A stretch of DNA of 64,000 nt. It comes from Bacillus sp. HNG (GTDB lineage: Bacteria > Bacillota > Bacilli > Bacillales > Bacillaceae_L). Made by a program: the position numbers and the translations under genes. Shown here piece by piece: positions 1-10,615 of the stretch. The stretch is taken from positions 265,423 to 329,422 of the forward strand of contig NZ_QUQV01000005.1 of the NCBI RefSeq assembly GCF_003400205.1, in the 5' to 3' direction. Every line of letters begins with the position of its first letter. Position 1 is the first letter of the stretch. The notes under the pieces are model-generated. The model worked only from the letters and a program-made list of their open reading frames with translations. It had not been told where the DNA came from and ran no database searches.

Positions 1-78
1 TTTTAATTAGTTGATTTACTAAACAAAAAAGTATAAATTAAATAGATAACAAATTGCGTGAAAAAATGGGGGATTATT

Positions 79-1566
79 ATGACAAATACAGCACCAAAAT
101 CAATCGTGATTATTTTTGGAGCAACGGGTGATTTGGCAAATCGAAAGCTCTATCCTTCTATATATAACCTTTATACAAAAGGAAAACTTTCTGAGGATTT
201 TGCAGTAATCGGTGTAGCAAGACGTCCATTAAAAAATGAAGAGTTCCAAGAAAACGTAAGAAATTCAGTTGCCGGACAGTTTGAAGAGCAACGAAATGAT
301 ATTGAAAAATTCTCAAAGCATTTTTACTACCATCCATTTAATGTGAATGATACTGCTTCTTATAGGGAATTAAAGGTAATTGCAGAGGAATTAGATTCAA
401 CTTACAACACAGGTGGAAATAGAATCTTCTACCTCGCAATGGCTCCAGAGTTTTTCGGCACAATTGCGGTCAATTTGAAAACAGAAGGATTAACCTCAAC
501 AGAAGGTTATACAAGACTTGTCATTGAAAAACCATTTGGACATAATTTACCTTCTGCAAAACAACTAAATGAACAGCTTCGTCATGCCTTTTCAGAAGAC
601 GAAATCTACCGAATTGACCATTATTTAGGTAAGGAAATGGTTCAAAACATTGAAGTCATCCGTTTTGCAAATGCCATTTTCGAACCACTTTGGAACAATC
701 GTTACATATCCAATATCCAGGTTACTTCAAGTGAGGTCCTTGGTGTAGAAGACCGTGGCGGCTATTATGAAAAATCAGGGGCACTTCGTGATATGGTTCA
801 AAACCATATGCTTCAAATGGTAGCACTGTTAGCCATGGAACCACCGATTAAATTAAATACAGACGAAATTCGAAGTGAAAAAATAAAGGTATTACGCGCC
901 CTTCGACCATTGGAAGAGGAAGATGTTAAAAAGTACTTTGTTAGAGGGCAATATGATGCTGGCACTATCAATGGAAAAAATGTACCTGGTTATCGCCAGG
1001 AGGAAAAAGTAGATCCAAATTCGAATACTGCAACATTTGTAGCCGGCAAGCTGTTAATTGATAATTTCAGATGGGCAGGCGTACCATTCTATATCCGTAC
1101 AGGGAAGAGAATGAAGGAAAAATCCACAAAAATTGTGGTTCAGTTTAAGGACATTCCGATGGATTTATATTATAAAGAGGAAAATGATCGTCAAAACCCT
1201 AACCTTCTTGTCATTAACATTCAACCAGATGAAGGCATCACGCTCTATTTAAATGCGAAAAGACCGGGTCAAAATACAATGACATTACCAGTTAAGCTTG
1301 ATTATTGTAATAACTGCATCGACGGCATTAATACACCAGAGGCTTACGAAAAACTTATTTTTGACTGTATGATGGGTGATACAACAAACTTTGCTCACTG
1401 GGATGAAGTTGCCCTTTCTTGGCGTTACGTAGACTCCATTTCAAAGGTATGGGAAAATCAAATTGCAACGGAGTTTCCTAATTACCCTTCTGGTTCTAAC
1501 GGTCCAAAAGCAGCCGATGAATTATTGGCCGAGGACGGATTCCACTGGTGGCCAGTTGAGGATTAA
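79..1566 (+). CDS. zwf: Glucose-6-phosphate 1-dehydrogenase
   Basis: First enzyme of the oxidative pentose phosphate pathway: it oxidises glucose-6-phosphate to 6-phosphogluconolactone with reduction of NADP. The N-terminus has the nucleotide-binding segment GATGDLANRKLYPS, and the middle has the substrate/active-site motif RIDHYLGKEMVQN. About 495 residues is the usual family length. An upstream in-frame GTG at 58 exists, but the ATG at 79 follows a G-rich ribosome binding site (68-72) and gives the expected N-terminus. It is the only large gene in the first 40 kb on the plus strand and ends at a hairpin shared with malA. No gnd gene is adjacent inside the window. Function is near certain from conservation. 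Confidence 0.97.
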   Translation: MTNTAPKSIVIIFGATGDLANRKLYPSIYNLYTKGKLSEDFAVIGVARRPLKNEEFQENVRNSVAGQFEEQRNDIEKFSKHFYYHPFNVNDTASYRELKVIAEELDSTYNTGGNRIFYLAMAPEFFGTIAVNLKTEGLTSTEGYTRLVIEKPFGHNLPSAKQLNEQLRHAFSEDEIYRIDHYLGKEMVQNIEVIRFANAIFEPLWNNRYISNIQVTSSEVLGVEDRGGYYEKSGALRDMVQNHMLQMVALLAMEPPIKLNTDEIRSEKIKVLRALRPLEEEDVKKYFVRGQYDAGTINGKNVPGYRQEEKVDPNSNTATFVAGKLLIDNFRWAGVPFYIRTGKRMKEKSTKIVVQFKDIPMDLYYKEENDRQNPNLLVINIQPDEGITLYLNAKRPGQNTMTLPVKLDYCNNCIDGINTPEAYEKLIFDCMMGDTTNFAHWDEVALSWRYVDSISKVWENQIATEFPNYPSGSNGPKAADELLAEDGFHWWPVED

Positions 1567-1588
1567 ATAACTAAGACTTATACAATAT

Positions 1589-1630
1589 AAAAAGGCGAAA
1601 GAAGCATCAAAATGCTTTTTCGCCTTTTTC
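1589..1630. terminator. Bidirectional intrinsic terminator between zwf and malA
   Basis: A long inverted repeat (AAAAAGGCGAAA ... TTTCGCCTTTTT) with an inner GAAGCAT/ATGCTTT stem and A/T tracts on both sides. It sits between the convergent stop codons of zwf (plus) and malA (minus), so it can serve both. Confidence 0.85.
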
Positions 1631-1641
1631 TTTACCATTTA

Positions 1642-2982
<1,341 letters not shown>

Positions 2983-3029
2983 CTATATATCTGTCGTTTC
3001 TCTGTTAGTAGAAAGAGTTTGTCTCACAT

Positions 3030-4631
3030 TTACTCATTTGAACTTAATCCTAAGAAGCTATCGACTTCTTTTCGAATGTTAGTCACTTGTAAGCCATATA
3101 CAACCTGCACATTATTACCTTTTATGATTACTCCGCTTGCACCAGTCTCTTTTTTCAATGTATCCTCGTTAACCTTTTCTGGGTTATCTAGCGTTAATCG
3201 AAGTCTTGTATAACAATTTGTAACTGTATTAATATTGCTTGCGCCACCTAGTGCATCTACAATCACACCGGCCATTCCTTCATTTCCAGCAGGCTCGGCA
3301 ACACCTGACTTTTCTTGACTTTTCTTCTCTTTATATTCTTTTTTAGAATATAATTTTGTTTCTTTGCCCTCATCTTCTCTACCAATCGTCTTAAAGTTAA
3401 ATTTCACAATTAAGAAGCGGAAGACTACATAGTAAATAACAAAGTATAGTAAACCTACTAAAATGTACATTGGCCAGTGAGTCTTTTCGATACCCAATGG
3501 CAGATTGAACAATAGGAAGTCAATCATACCATTTGGACCAATGGCTCTAACATCTAATAGATTTAACGTAACCATACTCAATCCACTCAATGCAGCGTGT
3601 ACCACGAATAACAATGGTGCGACGAACATGAAGGAGAATTCAATAGGTTCAGTAACACCAGCAATGATAGATGTAACAGCTGCTGGGATTAAAATCGCTT
3701 TAGCCTTGCCTTTGTTTTCAGGCTTTGCTGTGTGATACATGGCTAAACAAGCCCCTATTAAACCAAACATTTTTGAAATACCACGAGCGTCCCATATTAC
3801 ACTTTCAGAAAGAACCTTAACCGAAGGGTCAGCAATCTCTGCATAGTAAATATTTCTAGCGCCTTCGAATACTTGTCCACCTACTTCTGCAACACCACCT
3901 AATGATGTATATAAGAATGGTGTATAGATTAAGTGGTGCAAGCCAGTTGGAATTAATAAGCGTTCCAATGCACCGTATAAGAAAAGACCAAAGCTTCCAC
4001 TATGATTGATTAGCTCACCAAGTTTATTAATCCCTTCTTGGAAAAATGGCCAAATAAATGTTAGAGCTATCGATAATAGGACAACAACTGGAATTAATAC
4101 GATAAAGACAAATCGTGACCCGCCATAGATTTGAAATGCACCTTTAAATTCTGTATCAATAAATTTGTTATGAACCATAGCAGTAATAATACCTAGAATC
4201 AATCCAAGAAACACACCCATATCCAGGATTTGAACTCCAAGAACTAAAGTTTGTCCAGTTCCTTGTAAAGATTCTCCTTCGAAAAGAACCCCACTAAGCT
4301 GCATAAATTTATTCATTGCATTAACAAAAACCAAATAGCCTAGTAAAGCTGTAAAACCTGCGACGGCTTTTTCTTTATTTGCTAAACCGACTGTAATTCC
4401 CACACAAAAAATGAGTCCTAAGTTCCCGAGAATGGAAACCAATGATCCTGTTAAGATCGTTCCAAATCCAGTAGTAATTGGATTATCTAAAAATGGAAGT
4501 ACTTCCAAAAGTCTAGGATTTGTAAATAAGTTTCCTAAGGCAATTAAAATACCTGCAATTGGCAAAATAAGTACTGGAATAAACATCGCTTTCGAAAAGC
4601 GCTGCATGCCTTCCATGACCTGTGTTTTCAT
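3030..4631 (-). CDS. malP: Maltose/alpha-glucoside PTS transporter, EIICB
   Basis: Membrane permease of the phosphotransferase system that imports and phosphorylates maltose. The first 420 or so residues are the hydrophobic EIIC domain with about ten membrane segments. Residues 455-530 form the EIIB domain with the phosphorylated cysteine in TNCYTRLRLTL. No EIIA domain is fused, so a glucose-type EIIA encoded elsewhere must serve it. The AGGAGG-like site precedes the ATG. It is co-transcribed with malA (62-nt gap). Similar to B. subtilis GlvC/MalP; alpha-glucoside specificity is inferred from the partner malA. Confidence 0.9.
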   Translation of the reverse strand: MKTQVMEGMQRFSKAMFIPVLILPIAGILIALGNLFTNPRLLEVLPFLDNPITTGFGTILTGSLVSILGNLGLIFCVGITVGLANKEKAVAGFTALLGYLVFVNAMNKFMQLSGVLFEGESLQGTGQTLVLGVQILDMGVFLGLILGIITAMVHNKFIDTEFKGAFQIYGGSRFVFIVLIPVVVLLSIALTFIWPFFQEGINKLGELINHSGSFGLFLYGALERLLIPTGLHHLIYTPFLYTSLGGVAEVGGQVFEGARNIYYAEIADPSVKVLSESVIWDARGISKMFGLIGACLAMYHTAKPENKGKAKAILIPAAVTSIIAGVTEPIEFSFMFVAPLLFVVHAALSGLSMVTLNLLDVRAIGPNGMIDFLLFNLPLGIEKTHWPMYILVGLLYFVIYYVVFRFLIVKFNFKTIGREDEGKETKLYSKKEYKEKKSQEKSGVAEPAGNEGMAGVIVDALGGASNINTVTNCYTRLRLTLDNPEKVNEDTLKKETGASGVIIKGNNVQVVYGLQVTNIRKEVDSFLGLSSNE

Positions 4632-4683
4632 TTTGCCTTCCCCTCCTGTAAGTGTTTTCTTTTGTTGACATGTTTAGAATACA

Positions 4684-4699
4684 ATGTAACCGTTTTATA
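4684..4699 (-). promoter_or_regulatory. Candidate cre (CcpA) site upstream of malP
   Basis: The minus strand reads TATAAAACGGTTACAT, matching the cre consensus WTGNAARCGNWWWCAW at 14 of 16 positions, with the whole right half perfect. It overlaps a possible TATAAA -10 element between the malR terminator and the malP start, which suits catabolite repression of a maltose operon. The promoter assignment itself is weak. Confidence 0.45.
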
Positions 4700-4720
4700 G
4701 TCGATAGATTCAGCAACACA

Positions 4721-4750
4721 AAAAACGTGTTTCACACATAGAAACACGTT
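4721..4750 (-). terminator. Intrinsic terminator after malR
   Basis: The minus strand folds AAACGTGTTTC against GAAACACGTTT around a 7-nt loop, followed by a T run. It lies directly after the malR stop codon, so malP-malA probably has its own promoter. Confidence 0.8.
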
Positions 4751-5524
4751 TCATTCAACACTGTCTTTTTTCGCAATAAAAGTTTCAAGATATTGCTTGA
4801 CAATAAATTCAAACAACAATGTAAGTCTAGGAAAGAAGCTGTTTGGGAGCATGTTACGATCATCAAGTTTATTATGGTCGATGATCTTAAAGTTTAAATC
4901 TGAGAGTTCAGCAATCCGATTATGTGTTTCTTTTGTGAAAGATACAGTAAAAATATGGTGTTCTTTTGCAGCGAGTAATTTTTCAACAACCATTTGTGTT
5001 TCACCAGACTTTGAGATGACCACTAATGCACCTATATCTTCCAGATTATTCTCAAATACACCAATCGAATCGGTTCCACTTGCTAAGATTGTTTTTCTTC
5101 CCAATACCAATAATTTTTTATACAAGTACTCTGCAACGATTGCTGAAAATCCAGTCGCATAAATAAAAATATAGCGCTGTTGCAAATTTAGCACTTTCTG
5201 AATAAACAAGTCTATCTCTTCCATTGAATTATGGGTCATGTAATCCCATTGATTAATTTCAAAAAAGTCCTCGGTTGCATCACTTTTTGGAATGTCCGCT
5301 TTTTTGACAAGTGGAAGAATCTGATAATACATATCGACAAAACCGGTATAACCTAATTTTTTGGACAAACGAATAACTGTCGCGGGAGATGTAAAATTTT
5401 CTTTGGCTATTTTCCGGACACCCATTTGCAAAACGGTATCGATATTATCAATAATATATTGGACAAGTTGGACATCTATTTCACTTAAGTTTTTCCCTTG
5501 GATAATTTTACTGATATCAATCAT
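4751..5524 (-). CDS. malR: RpiR-family transcriptional regulator of maltose use
   Basis: DNA-binding regulator with an N-terminal HTH (residues about 1-75; helix region GVRKIAKENFTSPATVIRLS) and a C-terminal sugar isomerase (SIS) phosphosugar-binding domain (about 105-240). It lies immediately upstream of malP and malA in the same orientation, as GlvR/MalR does in B. subtilis, where the protein activates the operon. Activation is therefore inferred rather than seen. The ATG has an AGGTGATG site. The gene starts only 10 nt after the dinB stop, but the terminator at 4721-4750 separates it from malP. Confidence 0.85.
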   Translation of the reverse strand: MIDISKIIQGKNLSEIDVQLVQYIIDNIDTVLQMGVRKIAKENFTSPATVIRLSKKLGYTGFVDMYYQILPLVKKADIPKSDATEDFFEINQWDYMTHNSMEEIDLFIQKVLNLQQRYIFIYATGFSAIVAEYLYKKLLVLGRKTILASGTDSIGVFENNLEDIGALVVISKSGETQMVVEKLLAAKEHHIFTVSFTKETHNRIAELSDLNFKIIDHNKLDDRNMLPNSFFPRLTLLFEFIVKQYLETFIAKKDSVE

Positions 5525-5534
5525 ATTGCATCAC

Positions 5535-6788
5535 CTAATCACTTAAAAAATCCTTATCGAAGCTGGTTCCATGTTCATTATTTCGAGGATTCTTATCTTT
5601 TGGAAGCTTAATTCCTTTTGACAGAATATCATTTCCATACTTGCCTTTCAATTTATCAATTACTTTTAATAAAGGTTCTTTTTTTGCTTCTTTTTCATAG
5701 GAAAACAAATCAAGCTGTTTAAATGCCTCATGTTTCTCAACTAATTCCTGTGCAGTGACACCTAGCAATCGAATCGGTTCCCCATTCCAATGTTTTTTCC
5801 AAAGGCGCTTGGCAGCCTGAAAAATTTCAATATCTTGATCAATTGGATTCTCAAGCTTTCTACTTCTTGTTACTGTCTTTCGATCTGCGTAGCGAATCAT
5901 CAACTGGACATTATTTGTTAACATGTCCTTTCGCCTAATCCGTCCCCCTACGGAATTTGAAAGTCTTTTAATGACACCGAGAAGCTCCTCTTCATCTGTT
6001 GAGTCGTATGGTAATGTTGTTGAATTTCCGATACTTTTAAACTCCGAAATGGCATCGGGGTCAACTGGGCGATTATCCATTCCATTTGCCCTTTGTTTTA
6101 ATCTCTCCCCATTAATACCTAACAATTGCTTTAATTGAATATCATTCCCTTTCGCAAGATCACCAATTGTATGAATATGGATCGTCGATAACTTCTCCGC
6201 GGTCCTTGATCCCACTCCATGCATTTCACCGACCGGCATTGGCCAAAGGACTGTAGGAACATCTCGTTTGCGTAAAACTGTAATTCCTAACGGCTTTTTC
6301 ATATCAGATGCCATCTTTGCTAGAAATTTATTCGGCGCAATTCCAATACTACAAGGAAGAAGCAGTGTCTTTTGTACCGTATTTTGAATAGATGTCGCAA
6401 TTTCAAGAGGAGACCCTTTTTCAAAGCAGTCCGTAATATCAAGATAACCCTCATCGATTGAAACAGGTTCAACTAAGTCTGTATATGAACGTAGAATATC
6501 AAACATCGCTAGTGACGCTCTCCGGTAGCGTTCGAAATTTGGTTTTCGGACGATGAGATTTGGACATTTTCGTTTCGCTTCCCATAAGGGCATCGTCGTT
6601 TTCACACCAAAGGCACGTGCCTCGTAGCTACAGGTGATAATAATGCCTTTACGCTCCTCTACATTCCCAGCTATAGCTAAAGGTTTACCCTGTAAGGAAG
6701 GGTCGTATGCCATTTCAACCGATGCATAGAAGCTGTTCATATCCACATGTAGGATAACCTTTCCGTTTTTCGGATACATTTCTTTCAT
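5535..6788 (-). CDS. dinB: DNA polymerase IV (Y-family translesion polymerase)
   Basis: Error-prone Y-family polymerase for lesion bypass. Motifs: HVDMNSFYASVE (first catalytic aspartate), CSYEARAFGV, and SIDEGYLDIT with the catalytic acidic pair near residue 105. The little-finger domain lies at about 240-350, with a QLDLF-like segment at 365-370 that resembles a sliding-clamp-binding motif. About 417 residues from ATG 6788, which has GGGAAGTG 8 nt upstream; an ATG at 6809 lacks a good site. In B. subtilis yqjH sits near zwf in the same way, so this is the conserved locus with the mal genes inserted. Confidence 0.92.
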   Translation of the reverse strand: MKEMYPKNGKVILHVDMNSFYASVEMAYDPSLQGKPLAIAGNVEERKGIIITCSYEARAFGVKTTMPLWEAKRKCPNLIVRKPNFERYRRASLAMFDILRSYTDLVEPVSIDEGYLDITDCFEKGSPLEIATSIQNTVQKTLLLPCSIGIAPNKFLAKMASDMKKPLGITVLRKRDVPTVLWPMPVGEMHGVGSRTAEKLSTIHIHTIGDLAKGNDIQLKQLLGINGERLKQRANGMDNRPVDPDAISEFKSIGNSTTLPYDSTDEEELLGVIKRLSNSVGGRIRRKDMLTNNVQLMIRYADRKTVTRSRKLENPIDQDIEIFQAAKRLWKKHWNGEPIRLLGVTAQELVEKHEAFKQLDLFSYEKEAKKEPLLKVIDKLKGKYGNDILSKGIKLPKDKNPRNNEHGTSFDKDFLSD

Positions 6789-6832
6789 GTTATGCACTTC
6801 CCTAATCATCCACTATCTCTAGTTTATCATAG

Positions 6833-6859
6833 AAAAAGCCACCTATTCTAATGGTGGCT
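6833..6859 (-). terminator. Terminator overlapping the 3' end of cheW
   Basis: On the minus strand GCCACC and GGTGGC pair around TATTCTAAT-like loop sequence, followed by TTTTTCT. The stem uses the last histidine and serine codons and the stop codon of the CheW gene, separating it from dinB. Confidence 0.75.
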
Positions 6860-7312
6860 GTGAATATGTTCCTCTATTTGATTGAATCCTTCTAAACCAT
6901 TAAATAGTTTGTGAGGGTCTAGTAATGTAATCAATCTCCCCTCTAAGGTCGCAACTCCAGTAATATATGAGGAAAGCTGGTAAGTTACATTCAATGGTTT
7001 CACTTGATTTTGTGGGATATCAATTATTTCTTTGGCATCATCAACAAGTAAGCCAACTGATAGTGAATCCGTTTTGGCCACGATGATCTTTGTTTTGTCC
7101 GTATGATTGATTGATTTATTAAATAAAATAATTCCCGTATCCACAATTGGAACAAGTTCATCTCGTATGGTTAGCACGCCTAGCATATAGTTTGGCATTT
7201 GTGGTATAGCATTAAGCGCCTGTGCTCTTTCTATGGAAATCACGTTTAAAACAGGGACACCATATTCCTCATCACCTGCTGAAAAAACAACAACTTTTTG
7301 GTCTTCTATCAT
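6848..7312 (-). CDS. cheW: CheW-like chemotaxis scaffold protein
   Basis: Single CheW domain of about 154 residues (SH3-like barrels). Signature stretches are FSAGDEEYGVPVLNVISIER, PNYMLGVLTIRDELVPIVD, GLLVDDAKEIIDIP and a late GVATLEGRLITLLDP. CheW couples chemoreceptors to CheA. The tail IEEHIHSHH is histidine rich. No cheA, receptor or other chemotaxis gene is nearby, and this gene is not in the B. subtilis version of the locus, so it could be an orphan CheW or a CheV-like remnant without a receiver. Start at ATG 7312 after AGAGGTGA. Confidence 0.85.
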   Translation of the reverse strand: MIEDQKVVVFSAGDEEYGVPVLNVISIERAQALNAIPQMPNYMLGVLTIRDELVPIVDTGIILFNKSINHTDKTKIIVAKTDSLSVGLLVDDAKEIIDIPQNQVKPLNVTYQLSSYITGVATLEGRLITLLDPHKLFNGLEGFNQIEEHIHSHH

Positions 7313-7387
7313 TACTTTCACCTCTACCGTAGTAACAACAATCTATAGTCTCTTTCTATCATACTTTACCCGTTCTGGAAAAGAAAT

Positions 7388-7426
7388 AAAAAAAGCGAAA
7401 CTCCTCTACAAATCGGAATTTCGCAA
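7388..7426 (-). terminator. Terminator after the M20 peptidase gene
   Basis: Minus-strand stem GCGAAATTCC / GGAGTTTCGC followed by TTTTTTTA, about 15 nt beyond the stop codon. Confidence 0.8.
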
Positions 7427-7438
7427 TTTAGAATCAAT

Positions 7439-8557
7439 TTATTTTGCAACCTCTTCGACAATTGCAACAATTAGTTCAGCAGTTTTAACTAGTTCTTCGA
7501 TTGGCATTTTTTCATTTGTCGTGTGAATTTCTTCATAACCAACTGCTAGATTTACCGTTGGAATGCCATGTCCTGCGATGACGTTCGCATCACTGCCTCC
7601 ACCGCTTTGTTGTAGTTCACTTTGACGTCCAATTCGTGCAACTGCACGTTTGGCAACCTCAACAACATGGTCTCCATCTGCAAATTTAAAACCTGGATAC
7701 ATGACTGTAGTCTCAACTTCTGCTCTACCACCCATTTCAGCGGCTACAGATTCAAAGGCTTCTTTCATTTTTTGAACTTGGCTTTCCATTTTTTCTGTAA
7801 TTAATGAACGAGCTTCAGCCAAAATTTCAACATGATCGCAAACGATATTGGTTTGTGTTCCACCTTCGAAACGTCCGATATTTGCAGTTGTTTCTTCATC
7901 AATTCGACCTAAAGGCATTCTTGAAATTGCTTTTGCAGCCATTGTAATCGCAGATACACCTTTTTCAGGGGCAACACCCGCATGTGCTGTTTTGCCGATA
8001 ATTGTAGCTTTCACCTTCGCTTGTGTTGGTGCAGCTACAATTATGTTTCCAACCTTGCCATCACTATCAAGCGCATAGCCATATTTTGCTGTGATCATGG
8101 AGCGGTCCAACGCTTTAGCACCCATAAGGCCTGATTCTTCTCCAGCTGTAATAATAAATTCTATTTTACCATGTGGAATTTGATTTTCCTTCAGAACACG
8201 AATCGCTTCAAACATTGCAGCTAAGCCTGCTTTATCATCTGCACCTAAAATGGTTGTTCCATCTGAAACTATATAACCATCCTTGATTGAAGGCTTAATG
8301 CCCTTACCAGGGACAACTGTATCCATATGAGATGTAAAATAAATGGTATCCACATCATTTTTAGTTCCCTCAAGGGTACAAATTAAATTTCCTGCACCAT
8401 GACCGGTTTGACCAGTTGTGTCATCCTCGACAACATGTACACCCAATGCTGTGAATTTTTCTTTTAAAACCTTTGCAATTTCTGTTTCGAATTTTGTTTC
8501 TGAATCTACTTGCACTAACTCTAAAAATTCATTGACAAGTCTATCCTGATTAATCAT
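7439..8557 (-). CDS. yqjE: M20-family metallopeptidase (tripeptidase-like, YqjE family)
   Basis: Zinc-dependent exopeptidase of the peptidase T / M20 family, about 372 residues. The metal and catalytic motifs are in order: SHMDTVVPG (first zinc histidine and catalytic aspartate), GADDKAGLAA (bridging aspartate) and TAGEESGLMGAK (general-base glutamate pair). A dimerisation lid occupies about 175-290, and a final His ligand lies in the EEIHTTNE segment. ATG 8557 has a GGAGG site 8 nt upstream. It is in the same place as yqjE in B. subtilis. The substrate (tripeptides) is inferred from family annotation. Confidence 0.9.
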   Translation of the reverse strand: MINQDRLVNEFLELVQVDSETKFETEIAKVLKEKFTALGVHVVEDDTTGQTGHGAGNLICTLEGTKNDVDTIYFTSHMDTVVPGKGIKPSIKDGYIVSDGTTILGADDKAGLAAMFEAIRVLKENQIPHGKIEFIITAGEESGLMGAKALDRSMITAKYGYALDSDGKVGNIIVAAPTQAKVKATIIGKTAHAGVAPEKGVSAITMAAKAISRMPLGRIDEETTANIGRFEGGTQTNIVCDHVEILAEARSLITEKMESQVQKMKEAFESVAAEMGGRAEVETTVMYPGFKFADGDHVVEVAKRAVARIGRQSELQQSGGGSDANVIAGHGIPTVNLAVGYEEIHTTNEKMPIEELVKTAELIVAIVEEVAK

Positions 8558-8631
8558 AGTATGTACCTCCAAGATGAATAGGTTAATGAAATTAGCCTAT
8601 CATACTATAGTAAAAAAATAAATTCTAATTA

Positions 8632-10182
8632 TTATAATGGAATATTTCCATGTTTTTTATTAGGCCGAGATTCCTTTTTATTCTGTAACATTTCTAATGC
8701 TTGAACAATTTTAATTCGCGTTTCGCGCGGATCAATGACATCATCAACCATGCCTTGGCTGGCTGCAACATATGGGTTGGCAAACTTTTCACGATATTCT
8801 TCAATTTTTTGAGCTCGTGTTTTTTCGGGATCATCACTTTCATTAATCTCTCGTGCAAAAATAATATTGGCTGCACCTTGTGGACCCATTACCGCAATTT
8901 CTGCATTTGGCCATGCAAAAACTAAATCAGCCCCAATTGATTTACTATTTAAAGCGACATATGCTCCACCATATGCTTTTCTTAGAATAACAGTTAGCTT
9001 TGGTACTGTTGCTTCAGAGTACGCATATAAAATTTTGGCCCCATGTCGGATAATTCCTCCATGTTCCTGTTTTACCCCTGGGAAAAAGCCTGTCACATCC
9101 TCAAACGTAATTAGCGGGATATTGAAGGAGTCACAAAAACGAATGAATCTTGAGGCTTTATCAGATGAATCGATATCAAGCCCACCGGCCATATATTTCG
9201 GCTGGTTGCATACTAAGCCTACAACTTCCCCTTTTATTCTTGCAAAACCAACAACGATATTTTTTGCAAAATCTTTATGAACTTCCATGAATGATTTCTC
9301 ATCCACCACTTGTTCAATGACTTTGCGAACATCATATGGTCTGACTGCATCAAAAGGAATAATATCAGTTAAATCAGGTCGATAATCATCCTCTTCTTTT
9401 TCGGGTAAAATTGGTGGTTTTTCCTCATTATTTTGAGGTAGATAGCTCACTAAAGCTCTTACCTGTTGTAGAACTTCCTCTTCTGTTTCTCCTGAAAAAT
9501 GCGCGTTTCCACTAATTGAATTATGTACGCTTGCCCCACCTAAATCCTCTGAGCTTATTTTTTCACCAGTAACGGTTTCAATAACTTTCGGCCCTGTAAT
9601 AAACATTTGAGATGTCTTTTCCACCATAAAAACAAAGTCGGTAATCGCTGGAGAATACACAGCCCCACCTGCACAGGGTCCCATAATCACAGAGATTTGC
9701 GGAATGACCCCTGAATAAATCGCATTTCGGTAAAAAATATGACCGTACCCATCAAGGGAGACGACTCCTTCTTGAATTCTTGCCCCACCTGAATCATTTA
9801 AGCCAATAAAGGGCGCACCATTTTTAGCTGCTAAGTCCATGACATTCGCGATTTTTTTCGCATGCATTTCACCAAGTGCTCCACCAAAAACAGTAAAATC
9901 TTGTGAAAATAAATAAACCGGTCTACCGTTGATTTTTCCATATCCAGTAACAACACCATCGCCAGGTCCCTTTTTATCGGCTAAGCCAAAGTCCGTACTA
10001 CGATGTTCAATAAATGGATTTAACTCGACAAATGTTCCTTTATCAAGTAATAGGTCAATACGTTCTCTTGCTGTTAATTTTCCTTTTTCATGCTGTTTAT
10101 CAATCTTCTCATCACCTCCGCCTAGCTCTACCTCACGACGACGATCATATAGTTCGTTTATTTTCTCATAAATATCTACCAT
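8632..10182 (-). CDS. pccB: Acyl-CoA carboxylase beta subunit (propionyl-CoA carboxylase carboxyltransferase)
   Basis: Carboxyltransferase half of a biotin-dependent acyl-CoA carboxylase that moves CO2 from biotin to propionyl-CoA to give (S)-methylmalonyl-CoA. It shows both crotonase-like domains: QDFTVFGGALGEMHAKKI and GGARIQEG in the N half, GPCAGGAVYSPA as the first oxyanion region, and HGAKILYAYSEATVPK and GGAYVALNSK in the C half. 516 residues matches the family. Its ATG overlaps the mce stop by one base (TAATG), so they are translationally coupled. No biotin carboxylase/carrier (PccA) gene is next to it. Propionyl specificity is inferred from mce and mutAB. Confidence 0.9.
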   Translation of the reverse strand: MVDIYEKINELYDRRREVELGGGDEKIDKQHEKGKLTARERIDLLLDKGTFVELNPFIEHRSTDFGLADKKGPGDGVVTGYGKINGRPVYLFSQDFTVFGGALGEMHAKKIANVMDLAAKNGAPFIGLNDSGGARIQEGVVSLDGYGHIFYRNAIYSGVIPQISVIMGPCAGGAVYSPAITDFVFMVEKTSQMFITGPKVIETVTGEKISSEDLGGASVHNSISGNAHFSGETEEEVLQQVRALVSYLPQNNEEKPPILPEKEEDDYRPDLTDIIPFDAVRPYDVRKVIEQVVDEKSFMEVHKDFAKNIVVGFARIKGEVVGLVCNQPKYMAGGLDIDSSDKASRFIRFCDSFNIPLITFEDVTGFFPGVKQEHGGIIRHGAKILYAYSEATVPKLTVILRKAYGGAYVALNSKSIGADLVFAWPNAEIAVMGPQGAANIIFAREINESDDPEKTRAQKIEEYREKFANPYVAASQGMVDDVIDPRETRIKIVQALEMLQNKKESRPNKKHGNIPL

Positions 10183-10601
10183 TATTTATTTTCCCCCTTA
10201 CTTGGTTTCTCGCAAAGCTCATATAAAATACTCCCTGTAGATTTTGGATGCATGAAGGCAATCTTCGCACCACCTGCACCCTTCTTAGGCTCATCAGCAA
10301 GCATTCGAATGCCGTGTTCTTTTATTTCTTTGATCCTCTCTTCGATGGATGAAACCCCTAAAGCGATATGGTGTATTCCTTCGCCTCGTTTTTCAATAAA
10401 TTTAGCAATCGGGCTTTCTGATGAAAGTGGCTCCAATAACTCGAGTTTTGATTCTCCAATTTTGATGAAGGCAACTCTTACTTTCTCTGATTCTACTGTT
10501 TCGATTCCTTCTAACTTAAGGTTTAGAACGTTTGTGTAGAATGGAAGGGCATTTTCAATCGATGAGACAGCGATTCCAATATGGTCAATCTTTTCAATCA
10601 T
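10182..10601 (-). CDS. mce: Methylmalonyl-CoA epimerase
   Basis: Small vicinal-oxygen-chelate (glyoxalase fold) enzyme, 139 residues, that interconverts (S)- and (R)-methylmalonyl-CoA before the mutase. Metal ligands are in IDHIGIAV (His), EGIHHIALGV (His) and the final YELCE (Glu). ATG 10601 has GAGGAG 8 nt upstream; the in-frame codon at 10616 is less likely. First gene of mce-pccB. A perfect palindrome and a cre-like site lie in the 50 bp upstream, suggesting control by fatty acyl-CoA and carbon signals. Orthologue of B. subtilis YqjC by position and length. Confidence 0.9.
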   Translation of the reverse strand: MIEKIDHIGIAVSSIENALPFYTNVLNLKLEGIETVESEKVRVAFIKIGESKLELLEPLSSESPIAKFIEKRGEGIHHIALGVSSIEERIKEIKEHGIRMLADEPKKGAGGAKIAFMHPKSTGSILYELCEKPSKGENK

Positions 10602-10615
10602 GCTTTCACTCCTCA

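Noticed and set aside
8867..9280. 137-codon plus-strand open frame opposite pccB
   Set aside because: It lies wholly antisense to a strongly conserved gene, has no ribosome binding site, and its translation resembles no protein I know.
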